A stretch of 64,000 nucleotides of DNA from Pseudomonas frederiksbergensis (GCF_001874645.1 NZ_CP017886.1:3348001-3412000), one strand, 5' to 3'. Numbered from the stretch's first letter, positions 9,701 to 20,142 are shown. Numbers and translations: made by a program. The notes: generated by a model from the sequence alone, not told the origin.

Positions 9701-11038
9701 TCACAAGGTCAGGGTCAATCTGCTGACCAGCGCTCCCGGCAACAACGCCGAAGCCGTCGCCCGTTGGCTGTAGGTGCTGGCCGACAGAATCAGCTCGCGC
9801 TCACGGGTCAGCGCTTCCAGCTGCGAACCGAGCAGGCTGTAGGCGCTGTCATCGAAGCGCATGGTGCTGACCGGCGCCTGAATCTCGCCGTTCTCGACCC
9901 AGAAGGTCGCGAAGCGGGTCATGCCGGTCAAGCGCGCGGCCGGCTGGTCCGAGTAGTTCAGGTACCACAGATTGCTGATGTACAAACCAGTACCGAGCTG
10001 CTTGAGAATCTCGGCTTCAGGCAATGTGCCCGCAGCCATGTTCAAGGCAGTTGGCGCCTCACCACCACTGGCGCCGTTGGCGGTCAGGCCGTATTCGGCA
10101 GCGCTGCGTGACCCTACCAGCCGCTCGCCAGCCTTGCCGGCAACGATCAACCCGAGATCGCTGCGCGGATAGCCCTCGCCGGAAAACGCCGGGCTCAGGG
10201 AACCACTGACTTTTTCATCCAGTGAGAGCCATGGGCTGAACGTGTTATCGCCAGCGTAGAGTTTTTGCAGCGGGCTGCTTTTGCTGGCAATCGACTGGGC
10301 AGAGAAGCCTCCCCAGCAGAGCATGCCGACGATTTCCTCCAGCGCTGCCGGCGCCAGATAGGCGCGGTACTGACCCGGCGCCAACGTGCGCAGTGGCCGC
10401 CCCAAGAACTCCAGCTGCTCGCGGGCCTGCTGGAAGCGTTTGGCGAAACCTTCGCTGTTCCAGTCGTGCCCGGCGTAGCTGGCTTTCACCGCTTGGCCGT
10501 TGGCGTGGAACAGGCTGAAATCGAAGTTGAAGCTGTTGGCCTGATGCCAGCCAAAGGCGCCGAACGAACTGGCGAATCCCTGGCTGATAGGCCCGGCGGC
10601 GTAGAAGCCGACCAGATCGAGCCCTTCGGCGGCGCGGGCGATTTCGGCGACCACCTGCTCGGTGTCCGGCAGCGGATGATCCTGCACATTCTTGCTCTGC
10701 CAGCCTGTGTGGTTGAGCAGCAGATACGGATCCTGCGGCAACAACGGCAGAGTTTCGCGCAGCTGTTGCAGACCTTCGGCCAGGCGCTGAAGGTCGACCT
10801 CTGGATCACCGGCGAGGGTGATGCTCAGGTCCGCATGCCGACCGTCATTGATCAGTTTGAAACCCAGGCTGGCCTGCTGAACCTGGCCAGCCTGGCGCAC
10901 CTTGGCGTGGTTGAAGCGCACAAACGCCGACGATTCGGCGGCGTAGCTCAAGGTGAATTGTTCAGGCTCGGGCACCGCACTGCGCAACCATGCCACCAGT
11001 CCCTTGAATTGCTCGACCTGACTCAAAGCCGTACTCAT
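9701..11038 (-). CDS. TldE/PmbA-family metallopeptidase partner
   Basis: A 445-residue protein of the TldE/PmbA family, the subunit without the metal-binding motif that pairs with TldD. Visible family features are the N-terminal FTLSYAAESSAFVRFNHAKVRQ region and the C-terminal ISNLWYLNYSDQPAARLTGMTRFATFWVENGEIQAPV. Its ATG overlaps the TGA of the tldD-like gene by one base, so the pair is translationally coupled. TldD/TldE complexes degrade unfolded peptides or trim RiPP precursors such as microcin B17. This pair is separate from the usual housekeeping tldD-pmbA genes by context, and its substrate is unknown. Confidence 0.85.
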   Translation of the reverse strand: MSTALSQVEQFKGLVAWLRSAVPEPEQFTLSYAAESSAFVRFNHAKVRQAGQVQQASLGFKLINDGRHADLSITLAGDPEVDLQRLAEGLQQLRETLPLLPQDPYLLLNHTGWQSKNVQDHPLPDTEQVVAEIARAAEGLDLVGFYAAGPISQGFASSFGAFGWHQANSFNFDFSLFHANGQAVKASYAGHDWNSEGFAKRFQQAREQLEFLGRPLRTLAPGQYRAYLAPAALEEIVGMLCWGGFSAQSIASKSSPLQKLYAGDNTFSPWLSLDEKVSGSLSPAFSGEGYPRSDLGLIVAGKAGERLVGSRSAAEYGLTANGASGGEAPTALNMAAGTLPEAEILKQLGTGLYISNLWYLNYSDQPAARLTGMTRFATFWVENGEIQAPVSTMRFDDSAYSLLGSQLEALTRERELILSASTYSQRATASALLPGALVSRLTLTL

Positions 11039-12480
11039 CAGGCGTCTCCTCCAAACACATCAATGTTGCTGAACACGCAGGCCGGCGAGGCATGGCCGAC
11101 GCGGATTACCTGGTTCGGTTCGCCCTTGCCGCAGTTCGGCGTGCCCAGCACCTTGAAGGTGCTGACGTCGCCAACGGCGCTGAGGTTGCGCCAGAACTGT
11201 GCGGAGATGCCCCGATAATTCGGGTTCTTCACCACGCCTTTGAGCTCGCCGTTTTCGATCAACTGAGCCCACTCGCAGCCAAACTGGAATTTATTCCGCG
11301 CATCGTCAATTGACCATGAGCGGTTAGTCGACATCAGCACACCGTGTTCGATGCCGCTGATCAGTTGTTCGAGCGGCTGGTCGCCAGGTTCGATGTTGAG
11401 GTTGGCCATGCGGTCGATGGGTGGACGGTTCCAGCCACAGGCGCGGCTATTGGCGACGCCGTCGAGACCTGCGCGAAATTGCGACAGCGCGCCGCCCAGT
11501 GGACGGATCAGCAAGCCTTCGCGGATCAGGAATTGTTTGCTCGCCGCCGTGCCGTCGTCGTCATGGCCGTAGCTGGCGAGCTGCTCGGGAATGTCCGGGT
11601 CGAAGGTCACGTTGAGCAGTTTCGAGCCGTATTGCAGGCTGCCGAAATCGCTGGTTTTGACGAAGCTGGTGCCGGCGTAATTGCGCTCGTCGCCGAGGAT
11701 GCGGTCCAGTTCCAGAGGATGGCCGATGGACTCATGGATCTGCAGCATCATTTGGTCGGGCATCAGCAGCAGGTCGCGTTTGCCTTGCGGGGTGTTCGGT
11801 GCCAGTAGCAATTGCAGTGCCTGATCGGCGACTTGCGGGCCGGCGCCGATCAGGCCGCAACGGCTGATCACGTCCGCGCCGCCTTGCTGGCCGAAGTTCT
11901 CGCGGCCCAGGCTGCGGGTCTGGCTGTCGTTGCCGTTGTAGGCGGTGACGTCCAGCCCAGGATAAACAAAACGTTGCGCCTGGCGCAGTTCGGCGCCGGC
12001 GCTGTTGAGGTAGATCTGTTCGACGTGAGTCATGCCGATACTGACCTGCCAGTTCACCAGCCGCTCGTCCTTCGGCACGGCAGCGGATTCGGCACCGAGC
12101 AGTTGGTAGCAATCGCTGAGGGACGGGAAGGGTTGTTCCAGATTCGGAGACAGGTAATCGGCGCGCGCGCTGGAAACAGTTTGCTGACGCAGGTCGAGCA
12201 GGGCGTGGGCGGCCATCGAACGGGCCTGTTGTTCGGCGCGGTCGAGGGCGGCTTGCAGGCCCGATTGCGACAGATCATTGGTCGCGGCGTAGGCTTCGAC
12301 GCCATTGACCCGTGCGGTCAGCATCGCGCCTTCGTCACGGCTCAGGCTTGGAGGCTCGGCAACATTTTTGCGTACCGACAGGTACTGGCCCGACTCGCGC
12401 ACATAGCGCAGCGAAAAAAATTCAGCGCCGGTGCGCAGGGCAGCGAAACGCTGCTTGAGCTGGGGGTGGAAATCAAACAT
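11038..12480 (-). CDS. TldD-family metallopeptidase subunit
   Basis: A 480-residue TldD-family protein. The zinc motif HESIGHPLELDR (HExxxH) is followed downstream by the conserved SLQYGSKLLNVTFDPDIPEQLASYGHDDDG block, and the third-ligand region near the C-terminus (GTPNCGKGEPNQVIRVGHASPACVFSNIDVFGG). The frame is open to 12714 but the ATG at 12480 has a strong AAGGAGG site upstream and gives the family start. It forms an operon with the tldE-like gene (one-base overlap). The pair should make a protease that admits only unfolded chains. No RiPP precursor is evident nearby. Confidence 0.87.
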   Translation of the reverse strand: MFDFHPQLKQRFAALRTGAEFFSLRYVRESGQYLSVRKNVAEPPSLSRDEGAMLTARVNGVEAYAATNDLSQSGLQAALDRAEQQARSMAAHALLDLRQQTVSSARADYLSPNLEQPFPSLSDCYQLLGAESAAVPKDERLVNWQVSIGMTHVEQIYLNSAGAELRQAQRFVYPGLDVTAYNGNDSQTRSLGRENFGQQGGADVISRCGLIGAGPQVADQALQLLLAPNTPQGKRDLLLMPDQMMLQIHESIGHPLELDRILGDERNYAGTSFVKTSDFGSLQYGSKLLNVTFDPDIPEQLASYGHDDDGTAASKQFLIREGLLIRPLGGALSQFRAGLDGVANSRACGWNRPPIDRMANLNIEPGDQPLEQLISGIEHGVLMSTNRSWSIDDARNKFQFGCEWAQLIENGELKGVVKNPNYRGISAQFWRNLSAVGDVSTFKVLGTPNCGKGEPNQVIRVGHASPACVFSNIDVFGGDA

Positions 12481-12541
12481 GCGGGGACCTCCTTGTGAAT
12501 GGCGGCGACCTTGAGGCTGCTTTCGCTTTTGTAAGGGCCGT

Positions 12542-13237
12542 TTAGACCGGGCAACCCTTGGCGCGCAGGATGGCGTCGAAACGATCCGGGTCCAGTGTTC
12601 CGGCTTCGATAGCCGCAAGCGTAGCCTTTTCCCGCGCGAGCAGGTCGTGGCAACGTACCAGCAGCTCCGGCAGTTCGCTGCGCGATGCAGCCACCACACC
12701 GTCACCGTCGCCAATCATCAAGTCACCGGGGGCAACCAGCATGCCGGCGCAGGAAATCGGCACGTTGATTTCGCCGCCACCGTCGGTGCTCGGGCCACGG
12801 TGTACGCCGCCGATGGCGTAGGCCGGCAGTTCACCGGTTTGCCACTCGTCGAGGTCGCGCAGGGCGCCGTTGATCACCACGCCGACGATCCCGGCCTTGA
12901 GGGCCATGGCGCGCATGATGCCGCCGAACACGGCGCGGGTCAGGTCGGCACTGCCGTCGATCACCAGCACATCGCCCGGGCGGGCCATCTGCATGGCTTT
13001 GAGGATCATCAGGTTGTCGCCGGGACGCACGCGAACCGTCAGCGCACTGCCGAGCATCGGCGCATTGCCGTGGAAGGCTTTCAAACCCAGACCACCCACG
13101 TTGCGGCCCAGGCAATCGCTGACAGCCGCGGCGGGGATCTTGCTGAATGCCTGAAGCCATTTCGGATCGAGGGGTTCTACGTTTGGATTGATCAGGTAGC
13201 CGGTGGGCCATTTGCTCGAAGACACGACATCAAACAT
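12542..13237 (-). CDS. RraA-like protein / 4-hydroxy-4-methyl-2-oxoglutarate aldolase family
   Basis: A 231-residue protein of the RraA/HMG aldolase fold. Seen are RPGDVLVIDGSADLTRAVFGGIMRAMALKAGIVGVVINGALRDLDE, which carries the conserved Gly-Arg-Asp metal and substrate loop (NGALRD), and VAPGDLMIGDGDGVV. Proteins with these residues usually act as aldolases or oxaloacetate decarboxylases rather than RNase E inhibitors. ATG at 13237 with GAGG upstream. It is on the same strand as the tld pair, about 60 bases upstream of it; a shared transcript is possible. Confidence 0.8.
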   Translation of the reverse strand: MFDVVSSSKWPTGYLINPNVEPLDPKWLQAFSKIPAAAVSDCLGRNVGGLGLKAFHGNAPMLGSALTVRVRPGDNLMILKAMQMARPGDVLVIDGSADLTRAVFGGIMRAMALKAGIVGVVINGALRDLDEWQTGELPAYAIGGVHRGPSTDGGGEINVPISCAGMLVAPGDLMIGDGDGVVAASRSELPELLVRCHDLLAREKATLAAIEAGTLDPDRFDAILRAKGCPV

Positions 13238-13386
13238 GAGTAAGCCTCGTGGCCAGCCAGAGGTGGCGGCTTGTCGATGGGGCGGGGGGTGAAACGTTTG
13301 CGCGGTGACTAGATTAGGCCTGCGCGGGGGGTGGGATCAAGGGTGAAACGGTGGGGCATCAGGTGCATGTCGGTTGGACACGGCTT

Positions 13387-13481
13387 GTAGGAGCTGCCGC
13401 AGGCTGCGATCTTGGCGGTGCATGGAGCGCCGACAGGAGTAGATCAAGATCAAAGGATCGCAGGCTGCGCCAGCTCCTATG
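13387..13481. repeat. REP pair, widely spaced and degenerate
   Basis: One REP (GTAGGAGCTGCCGCAGGCTG) at 13387-13413 and an inverted variant (GATCGCAGGCTGCGCCAGCT) at 13456-13481, about 42 bases apart. The second copy has the GCAGGCTGCGCC variant also found at 27178-27252. Confidence 0.8.
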
Positions 13482-13516
13482 GGGGCAGGAACAGGCGCAG
13501 CACCGCGGTGTAACGG

Positions 13517-15220
13517 TTACTGCGCGGTAGGAGCCACTTCACGCAGAGGCTTGCCACGTACCGGGGCGTCGCCCGCGACGTAGTACTTGGCCTTGCTGCG
13601 AGGCAGTGGCTGACGACCACGGATCTTGTCGGCGATTTTCTCGGCCATCATGATCGTTGGCGCGTTCAGGTTACCGGTGGTGATCAGCGGCATGATCGAG
13701 GCATCGACCACGCGCAGACCTTGCATCCCGTGGACGCGACCCTGGCCATCGACCACCGCCATGTCATCGGTGCCCATCTTGCACGAGCAGGACGGGTGGA
13801 ACGCGGTTTCGGCGTGTTCACGGATGAACGTGTCCAGTTGCTCGTCGGTTTGCACTTCAATGCCCGGGCTCAGCTCGCGACCACGGAACGCGTCGAGTGC
13901 CGGCTGTTGCATGATTTCACGGGTCAGGCGGATGCCATCGCGAAATTCCTGCCAGTCTTGCTCGGTGGCCATATAGTTGAACAGGATGCTCGGGTACTGG
14001 CGCGGATCCTTGGATTTAACCTGGATGCGGCCACGGCTTGGCGAACGCATGGAACCCATGTGTGCCTGGAAACCGTGCTCTTTCACACCGTTGCTGCCGT
14101 TGTAGTTAATCGCCACCGGCAGGAAGTGGTACTGAATGTTCGGCCATTCGAAATCCGGACGCGTACGGATAAAACCGCCGGCTTCGAACTGGTTGCTGGC
14201 GCCGATACCGGTGCCGTTGAACATCCATTCGGCGCCAATGGCCGGCTGGTTGTACCAAATCAGCGACGGGTACAGCGAAACCGGCTGGGTGCACGCGTAT
14301 TGCAGGTACAGTTCCAGGTGGTCCTGCAGGTTTTCGCCGACGCCTGGCAGGTCGTGAACCACGGGAATGTCCAGGCTTTCGAGCAGCTTGGCCGGGCCAA
14401 CGCCGGAGCGTTGCAGGATTTGCGGCGAAGCGATCGCGCCGCTGCACAACAGCACTTCCTTACGGGCACGGGCTTCAACACGCTCTTCGGCGCTGCCCAC
14501 CAGGTAACGCACGCCAACCGCACGCTTGCCTTCGAACAGAATCTTGTCGGTCAGGGCGTGGGTGACGATGTTCAGGGTCGAACGCTTTTTGGCGGTGTCC
14601 AGGTAACCGCGCGCGGTGCTGGAGCGACGGCCTTTAGGCGTTACGGTACGGTCCATCGGGCCGAAACCTTCCTGCTGGTAGCCGTTCAGGTCCTCGGTAC
14701 GCGGGTAACCGGCCTGTACGCCTGCTTCAACCATCGCGTGGAACAGCGGGTTGTTGCCGGCTTTAGGCGTGGTCACGCTGACCGGGCCTTCGCCGCCGTG
14801 GTAGTCGTTCGCGCCGATGTCACGGGTTTCAGCTTTTCTGAAATAGGGCAAGCAGTCCAGGTAGGTCCAGTCTTCCAGGCCAGGGTTTTTCGCCCAGCCG
14901 TCGTAGTCCATGGCGTTACCGCGGATGTAGCACATGCCGTTGATCAGCGAAGAGCCGCCCAGGCCCTTGCCGCGACCGCATTCCATCCGGCGGCCGTCCA
15001 TGTGTGGCTCTGGATCAGTCTCGTAGGCCCAGTTGTAGCGACGGCCTTGCAGCGGGAACGCCAGTGCAGCAGGCATTTGCGTGCGGAAGTCGAAACGGTA
15101 GTCCGGGCCGCCGGCTTCGAGCAGCAGAACGGTGACGCCTTCGTCTTCAGTCAGACGGGTCGCCAGGGTGTTACCGGCAGAGCCGGCCCCGATGATGATG
15201 TAGTCGTATTCCTGGGACAT
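13517..15220 (-). CDS. betA: Choline dehydrogenase
   Basis: A 567-residue GMC flavoprotein that oxidises choline to betaine aldehyde at the membrane. It shows the FAD loop [17 protein letters not shown] at the N-terminus, GMC signature 1 ([20 protein letters not shown]), signature 2 ([15 protein letters not shown]), and the C-terminal HPSCSCKMG with the catalytic His region, then [24 protein letters not shown] at 15220 with an AGAGG site upstream. It is the last gene of betI-betB-betA on this strand; a 100-base palindrome separates it from betB. Expected to be repressed by BetI and released by choline. Confidence 0.96.
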   Translation of the reverse strand: MSQEYDYIIIGAGSAGNTLATRLTEDEGVTVLLLEAGGPDYRFDFRTQMPAALAFPLQGRRYNWAYETDPEPHMDGRRMECGRGKGLGGSSLINGMCYIRGNAMDYDGWAKNPGLEDWTYLDCLPYFRKAETRDIGANDYHGGEGPVSVTTPKAGNNPLFHAMVEAGVQAGYPRTEDLNGYQQEGFGPMDRTVTPKGRRSSTARGYLDTAKKRSTLNIVTHALTDKILFEGKRAVGVRYLVGSAEERVEARARKEVLLCSGAIASPQILQRSGVGPAKLLESLDIPVVHDLPGVGENLQDHLELYLQYACTQPVSLYPSLIWYNQPAIGAEWMFNGTGIGASNQFEAGGFIRTRPDFEWPNIQYHFLPVAINYNGSNGVKEHGFQAHMGSMRSPSRGRIQVKSKDPRQYPSILFNYMATEQDWQEFRDGIRLTREIMQQPALDAFRGRELSPGIEVQTDEQLDTFIREHAETAFHPSCSCKMGTDDMAVVDGQGRVHGMQGLRVVDASIMPLITTGNLNAPTIMMAEKIADKIRGRQPLPRSKAKYYVAGDAPVRGKPLREVAPTAQ

Positions 15221-15255
15221 TGAATGCACCCTCTTGAAATGTGGTCAGGTCACCC

Positions 15256-15355
15256 GTAGCAGCTGCCGAGGCACGAGGCTGCGTTGCGGTCCGAAGGGCC
15301 GCCCTTGGGGGCCGCTTCGCAGCCCAACGCAGCCTCGTGCCTCGGCAGCTGCTAC
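15256..15355. repeat. 100-bp palindromic repeat (GTAGCAGCTGCCGAG family)
   Basis: A near-perfect palindrome in the betB-betA gap. Arms begin GTAGCAGCTGCCGAGGCACG and end CGTGCCTCGGCAGCTGCTAC; the centre is GC-rich and itself partly paired. Transcribed from the bet operon it would form a very stable hairpin between betB and betA. A second copy is at 38427-38528 with compensatory arm changes; a damaged copy is at 8082-8145. Confidence 0.9.
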
Positions 15356-15373
15356 GGGTTGTGCAGGTGCGCT

Positions 15374-16846
15374 TTAGAAAACCGAGGCGTAATCGCCCAG
15401 CTCGACCTGTACCGATTTGATGCGGGTGAAGTTGTTCAGCGAGCTGATGCCGTTCTCACGACCGACACCCGACTGCTTGTAGCCGCCGACCGGCATCTTG
15501 GCGTCGGACTCGCCCCAGGCGTTGATCCAGCAGATACCGGCTTCCAGTTGATGAATCACGCGGTGAGCGCGGTTCAGGTCCTTGGTGACGACGCCAGCGG
15601 CCAGGCCGAACTCGGTGTCGTTGGCGCGGCGGATCACTTCTTCTTCGGTTTCATAGGTGAGGATGCTCATCACCGGGCCAAAGATTTCTTCACGAACGAT
15701 GGTCATGTCGTCGGTGCAGTCGGTGAACACGGTCGGTGCCACGAAGGCGCCTTTAGCGAATTCGCCTTCGGTCAGACGATCACCGCCGCACAGCAGGCGA
15801 GCGCCTTCTTCTTTACCCTTGGCGATGTAGCCCAGCACGCTTTCCATGTGTGCGAAGCTGACCAGTGGGCCGAAGTTGGTGTTTTCGTCTTCCGGGTTGC
15901 CGACGCGGATACGGGCAACGCGTTCCACGATCTTGGCTTCAAAAGCGGCTTTCAGGTGACTCGGTACGAACACGCGAGTGCCGTTGGTGCAGACCTGACC
16001 GGAGCTGTAGAAGTTGGCCATCATGGCGGTGTCGGCGGCGCGATCGAGGTCGGCGTCGTCGAAAATGATCAGCGGGGATTTGCCGCCCAGTTCCATGGTC
16101 ACGTCTTTCAAGGACGAGCCAGAAGCGCTGGCCATGACCTTCTTGCCGGTGTCGGTGCCGCCGGTGAAGGAGATTTTTTCGATGCGTGGGTGCTCGGTCA
16201 GCCAGGTGCCGACTTCACGGCCGCTGCCGGTCAGAACGTTGAACACGCCCGCTGGCAGGCCCGCTTCGGTGTAGATCTCAGCCAGTTTCAGGGTGGTCAG
16301 GGAAGTGACTTCGCTTGGCTTGAAGATCATCGCGTTACCGGCCGCCAGGGCGGGAGCGGATTTCCACAGCGCGATCTGGATCGGGTAGTTCCACGCGCCG
16401 ATACCGGCCACGATGCCCAGTGGCTCGCGACGGGTGTAAACGAACGAAGTGGTGCGCAGCGGGATTTGCTCGCCTTCAATGGCGGGTACCAGGCCTGCGT
16501 AGTATTCCAGCACGTCAGCGCCGGTGACGATGTCGACGTAGCGGGTTTCGGAGTACGCCTTGCCGGTGTCCAGGGTTTCCAGCGCGGCCAGTTCATCGTT
16601 GCGCTCGCGCAGGATATCAACGGCACGGCGCAGGATGCGCGAACGCTCCATGGCCGTCATTGCAGCCCAGATCTTCTGGCCCTTTTCGGCGCTGACGACA
16701 GCGCGTTCGACGTCGGCGAAGGTTGCACGTTGCACTGTGGCGAGAACTTCACCGTTGGCCGGGTTGATGGCTTCGAAGGTGGCGTCGCCGCTGGCGTCGG
16801 AGTAACCGCCGTCGATGTAAAGTTTTTGCAGTTCGAAACGGGCCAT
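15374..16846 (-). CDS. betB: Betaine aldehyde dehydrogenase
   Basis: A 490-residue aldehyde dehydrogenase oxidising betaine aldehyde to glycine betaine with NAD(P)+. Seen are [20 protein letters not shown], the nucleotide site [11 protein letters not shown], general base Glu252 in MELGGKSPL and catalytic Cys286 in [11 protein letters not shown]; length and residue numbers match the P. aeruginosa enzyme. Start MARFELQ at 16846 is preceded by GAGGA; the longer frame to 16885 is not needed. Located between betI and betA in the operon. Cytoplasmic tetramer by family knowledge. Confidence 0.97.
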   Translation of the reverse strand: MARFELQKLYIDGGYSDASGDATFEAINPANGEVLATVQRATFADVERAVVSAEKGQKIWAAMTAMERSRILRRAVDILRERNDELAALETLDTGKAYSETRYVDIVTGADVLEYYAGLVPAIEGEQIPLRTTSFVYTRREPLGIVAGIGAWNYPIQIALWKSAPALAAGNAMIFKPSEVTSLTTLKLAEIYTEAGLPAGVFNVLTGSGREVGTWLTEHPRIEKISFTGGTDTGKKVMASASGSSLKDVTMELGGKSPLIIFDDADLDRAADTAMMANFYSSGQVCTNGTRVFVPSHLKAAFEAKIVERVARIRVGNPEDENTNFGPLVSFAHMESVLGYIAKGKEEGARLLCGGDRLTEGEFAKGAFVAPTVFTDCTDDMTIVREEIFGPVMSILTYETEEEVIRRANDTEFGLAAGVVTKDLNRAHRVIHQLEAGICWINAWGESDAKMPVGGYKQSGVGRENGISSLNNFTRIKSVQVELGDYASVF

Positions 16847-16954
16847 AGAGTCCTCGCAAGTGCATTGGTTATTGGCGTTAGCCACTGGGCGTGCCGTAAA
16901 GCCTGGGCGACGCTGATCAGTAGCCGTTCAGGGGCTGAGCGTTTTATGTGTGCT

Positions 16955-17548
16955 CTAGCGCTCCTGCTTAGCCAGTTGGAAATCCATATATTCGTAAGCG
17001 ATCCGTTGCGCCTGCTCGGTGTCGAAAGCGTCTCCCGACAGCGCGCCGCGCAACCACAAACCGTCAATCAGGGCTGCCAGTCCGCGTGCTGCGCTGCGTG
17101 CTTGATCAAGCGGCAGCATTCGGCGGAACTCGCAGCACAGGTTGGAATACAGGCGGTGATCGTTGATCCGCTGCAACCTGTGTAACGACGGTTGGTGCAT
17201 GCTGGTTGCCCAGAAGGCCAACCAGGTTTTCATTGCCGGGCCATTGACCTGGCTGGCGTCGAAGTTGCCTTCGATGATCACCTGAAGATGAGCCCGTGGG
17301 CTGTCATCTCCCAGCGCCTGGCGGCGCGCGGTGACGTTCTCGCTGAGGACGTTCATCAGATGCCGCATCGTGGCGGCGATCAGGCCATTCTTGTCCTGAA
17401 AATAGTGACTGATGATGCCATTCGAGACACCGGCCAAACGGGCGATCAGCGCAATGCTGGCGTCCCCCATTCCGACCTGATCGACGGCCTGCAATGTGGC
17501 TTCGATCAACTGCTGACGGCGGATGGGTTGCATACCGACCTTGGGCAT
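16955..17548 (-). CDS. betI: TetR-family choline-responsive repressor BetI
   Basis: A 197-residue TetR-family repressor. The N-terminal helix-turn-helix ([17 protein letters not shown] to [16 protein letters not shown], about residues 9-55) and length are those of BetI, which represses bet genes until choline binds. ATG at 17548 has GGAG about 10 bases upstream; the ATG at 17557 would abut the ribosome binding site. First gene of betI-betB-betA, divergent from betT. A perfect 20-bp palindrome in the shared intergenic region is the expected operator. Confidence 0.95.
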   Translation of the reverse strand: MPKVGMQPIRRQQLIEATLQAVDQVGMGDASIALIARLAGVSNGIISHYFQDKNGLIAATMRHLMNVLSENVTARRQALGDDSPRAHLQVIIEGNFDASQVNGPAMKTWLAFWATSMHQPSLHRLQRINDHRLYSNLCCEFRRMLPLDQARSAARGLAALIDGLWLRGALSGDAFDTEQAQRIAYEYMDFQLAKQER

Positions 17549-17618
17549 CTTGCACATCTCCTTAGGCCTTCCGGTGGACGAAAAACGGCTACCGGATTGA
17601 GGGCCAGTCTATTTTGTT

Positions 17619-17638
17619 TTGATTGAACGTTCAATCAA
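17619..17638. promoter_or_regulatory. BetI operator (perfect 20-bp palindrome)
   Basis: TTGATTGAACGTTCAATCAA is an exact palindrome about 70 bases upstream of betI and 330 bases upstream of betT. Its core TGAACGTTCA matches the known type of BetI site. The rest of the 423-base gap (17549-17971) holds no gene; the long betT leader shows no clear structure to me. Confidence 0.9.
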
Positions 17639-17971
17639 CAAAGAATAAGATCTGCGACAAATCGTCGCTGCCTACAGGTTTTTCCTACATGTGGTTGGCG
17701 GAAAAACGACATCCGAAAATGCTCGAAACCCACGCGGGGCATGCTGCGAACCGATTTCAATGGACGTGTTGAATGGGCAAGACGCTCAGGGTCATGCGCT
17801 GCGTCATGTACGCGCGCGATCATCGAGGTCGGTTTTCAACGCTGCTGCTGCGGTTTCGGGCTTTTTTCGGGGTGTCTTTATATCACCCGCTGATCGGCTG
17901 CCAACTAACCGATTGGTCGGGTACTGCTTTGCCTTGTGTCTTTCTCTCGCACTGCCTGGAGCATCTGTGCA

Positions 17972-19969
17972 ATGAGTTCTGCCTCTCTTATAAAGACCCC
18001 ACCCGATAAGGTGACGGTCAACGGTTGGGTGTTCTACACCTCGACCGCATTGATCCTGCTGCTGACCGCCATCCTCATTGCCGCGCCGCAAGAAGCCGGG
18101 AGAATGCTGGGGATCGCTCAGGCCTGGTTGTCGCGCAGCTTCGGTTGGTACTACATGGTGGTGATCGCCGCCTATCTGGTCTTCGTCGTCGGCCTGGCGT
18201 TTTCGTCCTACGGCAAGCTCAAACTGGGCAGCAAGGACGATACCCCGGACTTCAGCTATGGCGCCTGGGCGGGGATGCTGTTCTCGTCCGGTATCGGCAT
18301 CTCGCTGCTGTACTTCGGTGCTTCCGAGCCTTTGGATCACTACTTCAATCCGCCGGAAGGCGTGGCCGGCAGTAACCTGGCAGCGCGTCAGGCGGTGCAG
18401 CTGACGTTCCTGCATTGGGGCCTGCATGGCTGGGCGATCTACGCTTTGGTCGGTTTGGCCGTGGCGTACTTTGCATACCGTCATAACCAGCCGCTGGCGT
18501 TGCGTTCGGCGCTGTATCCGCTGGTGGGCGAGCGTTGGGTCAAAGGCGCGGCCGGTCATGCGGTGGACGGCTTTGGCATGTTCGTGACGCTGCTGGGTCT
18601 GGTGACTAACCTGGGGATTGGTTCGCTGCAAGTGTCGTCGGGTCTCGAGAACCTGTTCGGCATGGAGCACAGCAACACCAACCTGCTGATCGTGATCATC
18701 GTGATGAGCACCGTGGCAACCATTGCTGCGGTGTCGGGTGTGGAAAACGGCATCCGCCGTCTGTCCAACCTGAACATCGTGTTGTTCAGCGGCCTGCTGA
18801 TTTTCGTCCTGCTGTTCGGCCCGACCCTGCACCTGCTCAACGGCTTCGTGCAGAACATCGGCGACTACCTGAACGGTGTGGTGCTGAAAACCTTCGACCT
18901 TTATGTATACGAAGCCGACAACGCCAAATCCGAGCGCTGGTTGGGCCTGTGGACGTTGTTCTACTGGGCCTGGTGGATTTCCTGGGCCCCATTCGTCGGC
19001 ATGTTCATCGCGCGTATTTCTCGCGGTCGTACCGTGCGTGAACTGGTGGCCGGCGTGCTGCTGATTCCGCTGGGTTTCACCTTGGCCTGGCTGTCGATCT
19101 TCGGTAATTCGGCACTGGATCTGGTGATGAACCATGGGGCGGTGGAGCTCGGGAAGACGGCGCTGGAACAGCCGTCGATGGCGATCTATCAGTTGCTTGA
19201 GCATTATCCTGCGTCGAAGATCGTGATCGGCGTGTCGATCTTTGTCGGTTTCGTGTTGTTCCTGACCCCGGCCGACTCTGGCGCGGTGATGATGGCGAAC
19301 CTGTCCTGCAAGGGCGGCAACGTCGACGAAGACGCCCCGCACTGGCTGCGGATCTTCTGGTCGGCGGTGATCACGCTGGTGACCATTGGCTTGCTGTTCG
19401 CCGGTAACTTCGAAGCCATGCAAACCATGGTGGTGCTGGCCGGCCTGCCGTTCTCGGTGGTGCTGGTGTTCTTCATGTTCGGCTTGCACAAGGCCATGCG
19501 TCAGGACGTGCAGATCGAGCAGGAACAGGCCGAGCTGGCGGCGCGTGGTCGTCGTGGTTTCAGCGAGCGTTTGACTCAGTTGGACCTGCAACCGAGCCAG
19601 TCGATCGTTCAGCGCTTCATGGACAAGCAAGTCAGCCCGGCGCTGGACGATGCGGCGGCGCAATTGCGCACTCAGGGTCTGGACGTGCAGACGTTGCTGG
19701 GTAAAGCCAAGCGTTGCATGGGTGTGCGGATCGAGATGGAAGAGGGCAACCCTTTTGTCTACGAAGTGAGCCTGGACGGCTATCTGGCGGCGCCGAGCGA
19801 GTCGCCGAGCCCGGATGAAGCGCGCACGCGTTACTACCGCGCCGAGGTGTACCTGCACAACGGCAGTCAGGAGTACGACTTGATGGGTTTCACTCAGGAT
19901 CAGATCACCCGTGATGTGCTCGATCAGTTTGAAAGCCATCGGCAGCTCCTGGGCCGGGTGTATAGCTAA
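17972..19969 (+). CDS. betT: BCCT-family choline transporter BetT
   Basis: A 665-residue inner-membrane transporter importing choline by cation-coupled symport. It has 12 predicted helices and the BCCT signature block WWISWAPFVGMFIARISRGRTVRELV. The last about 140 residues (after HKAMRQDVQIEQEQ) form a long cytoplasmic tail, which in P. syringae and E. coli BetT is linked to osmotic control and high-capacity uptake. Start MSSASLIKTPPDK at 17972; a longer frame begins at 17936. Divergent from betIBA and probably BetI-controlled through the palindrome at 17619-17638. Confidence 0.95.
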   Translation: MSSASLIKTPPDKVTVNGWVFYTSTALILLLTAILIAAPQEAGRMLGIAQAWLSRSFGWYYMVVIAAYLVFVVGLAFSSYGKLKLGSKDDTPDFSYGAWAGMLFSSGIGISLLYFGASEPLDHYFNPPEGVAGSNLAARQAVQLTFLHWGLHGWAIYALVGLAVAYFAYRHNQPLALRSALYPLVGERWVKGAAGHAVDGFGMFVTLLGLVTNLGIGSLQVSSGLENLFGMEHSNTNLLIVIIVMSTVATIAAVSGVENGIRRLSNLNIVLFSGLLIFVLLFGPTLHLLNGFVQNIGDYLNGVVLKTFDLYVYEADNAKSERWLGLWTLFYWAWWISWAPFVGMFIARISRGRTVRELVAGVLLIPLGFTLAWLSIFGNSALDLVMNHGAVELGKTALEQPSMAIYQLLEHYPASKIVIGVSIFVGFVLFLTPADSGAVMMANLSCKGGNVDEDAPHWLRIFWSAVITLVTIGLLFAGNFEAMQTMVVLAGLPFSVVLVFFMFGLHKAMRQDVQIEQEQAELAARGRRGFSERLTQLDLQPSQSIVQRFMDKQVSPALDDAAAQLRTQGLDVQTLLGKAKRCMGVRIEMEEGNPFVYEVSLDGYLAAPSESPSPDEARTRYYRAEVYLHNGSQEYDLMGFTQDQITRDVLDQFESHRQLLGRVYS

Positions 19970-19978
19970 GACTTAAGT

Positions 19979-20005
19979 GACGCGGTGCATCAGTTGCACC
20001 GCGTC
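19979..20005 (+). terminator. Perfect 11-bp hairpin after betT
   Basis: GACGCGGTGCA and TGCACCGCGTC flank a 5-base loop, 10 bases after the betT stop. No T-run follows, so it may stabilise the 3' end rather than terminate. Confidence 0.5.
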
Positions 20006-20011
20006 GTGCCT

Positions 20012-20086
20012 AAAAGATCGCAGCCTGCGGCAGCTCCTACGCCGAACGCATTTCCTGTAGGAGCTGCCGTAGGCTGCGATCTTTTG
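20012..20086. repeat. REP pair
   Basis: Inverted REP copies between the convergent betT and choV genes, sitting between a hairpin and a factor-independent terminator. Confidence 0.9.
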
Positions 20087-20099
20087 ATCTACTGACCCA

Positions 20100-20132
20100 A
20101 CAAAAACGCCGCGATCCTCGCGGCGTTTTTGT
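20100..20132. terminator. Bidirectional factor-independent terminator
   Basis: ACAAAAACGCCGCGA and TCGCGGCGTTTTTGT flank a 3-base loop; T-runs on both strands end the convergent betT and choV transcripts. The choV stop is about 10 bases away. Confidence 0.9.
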
Positions 20133-20142
20133 GTCTGCTGCC

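Noticed and set aside
17804..19939. Minus-strand frame of 711 codons opposite betT
   Set aside because: Rich in His, Gln and Arg without any domain; a shadow of betT codon use.
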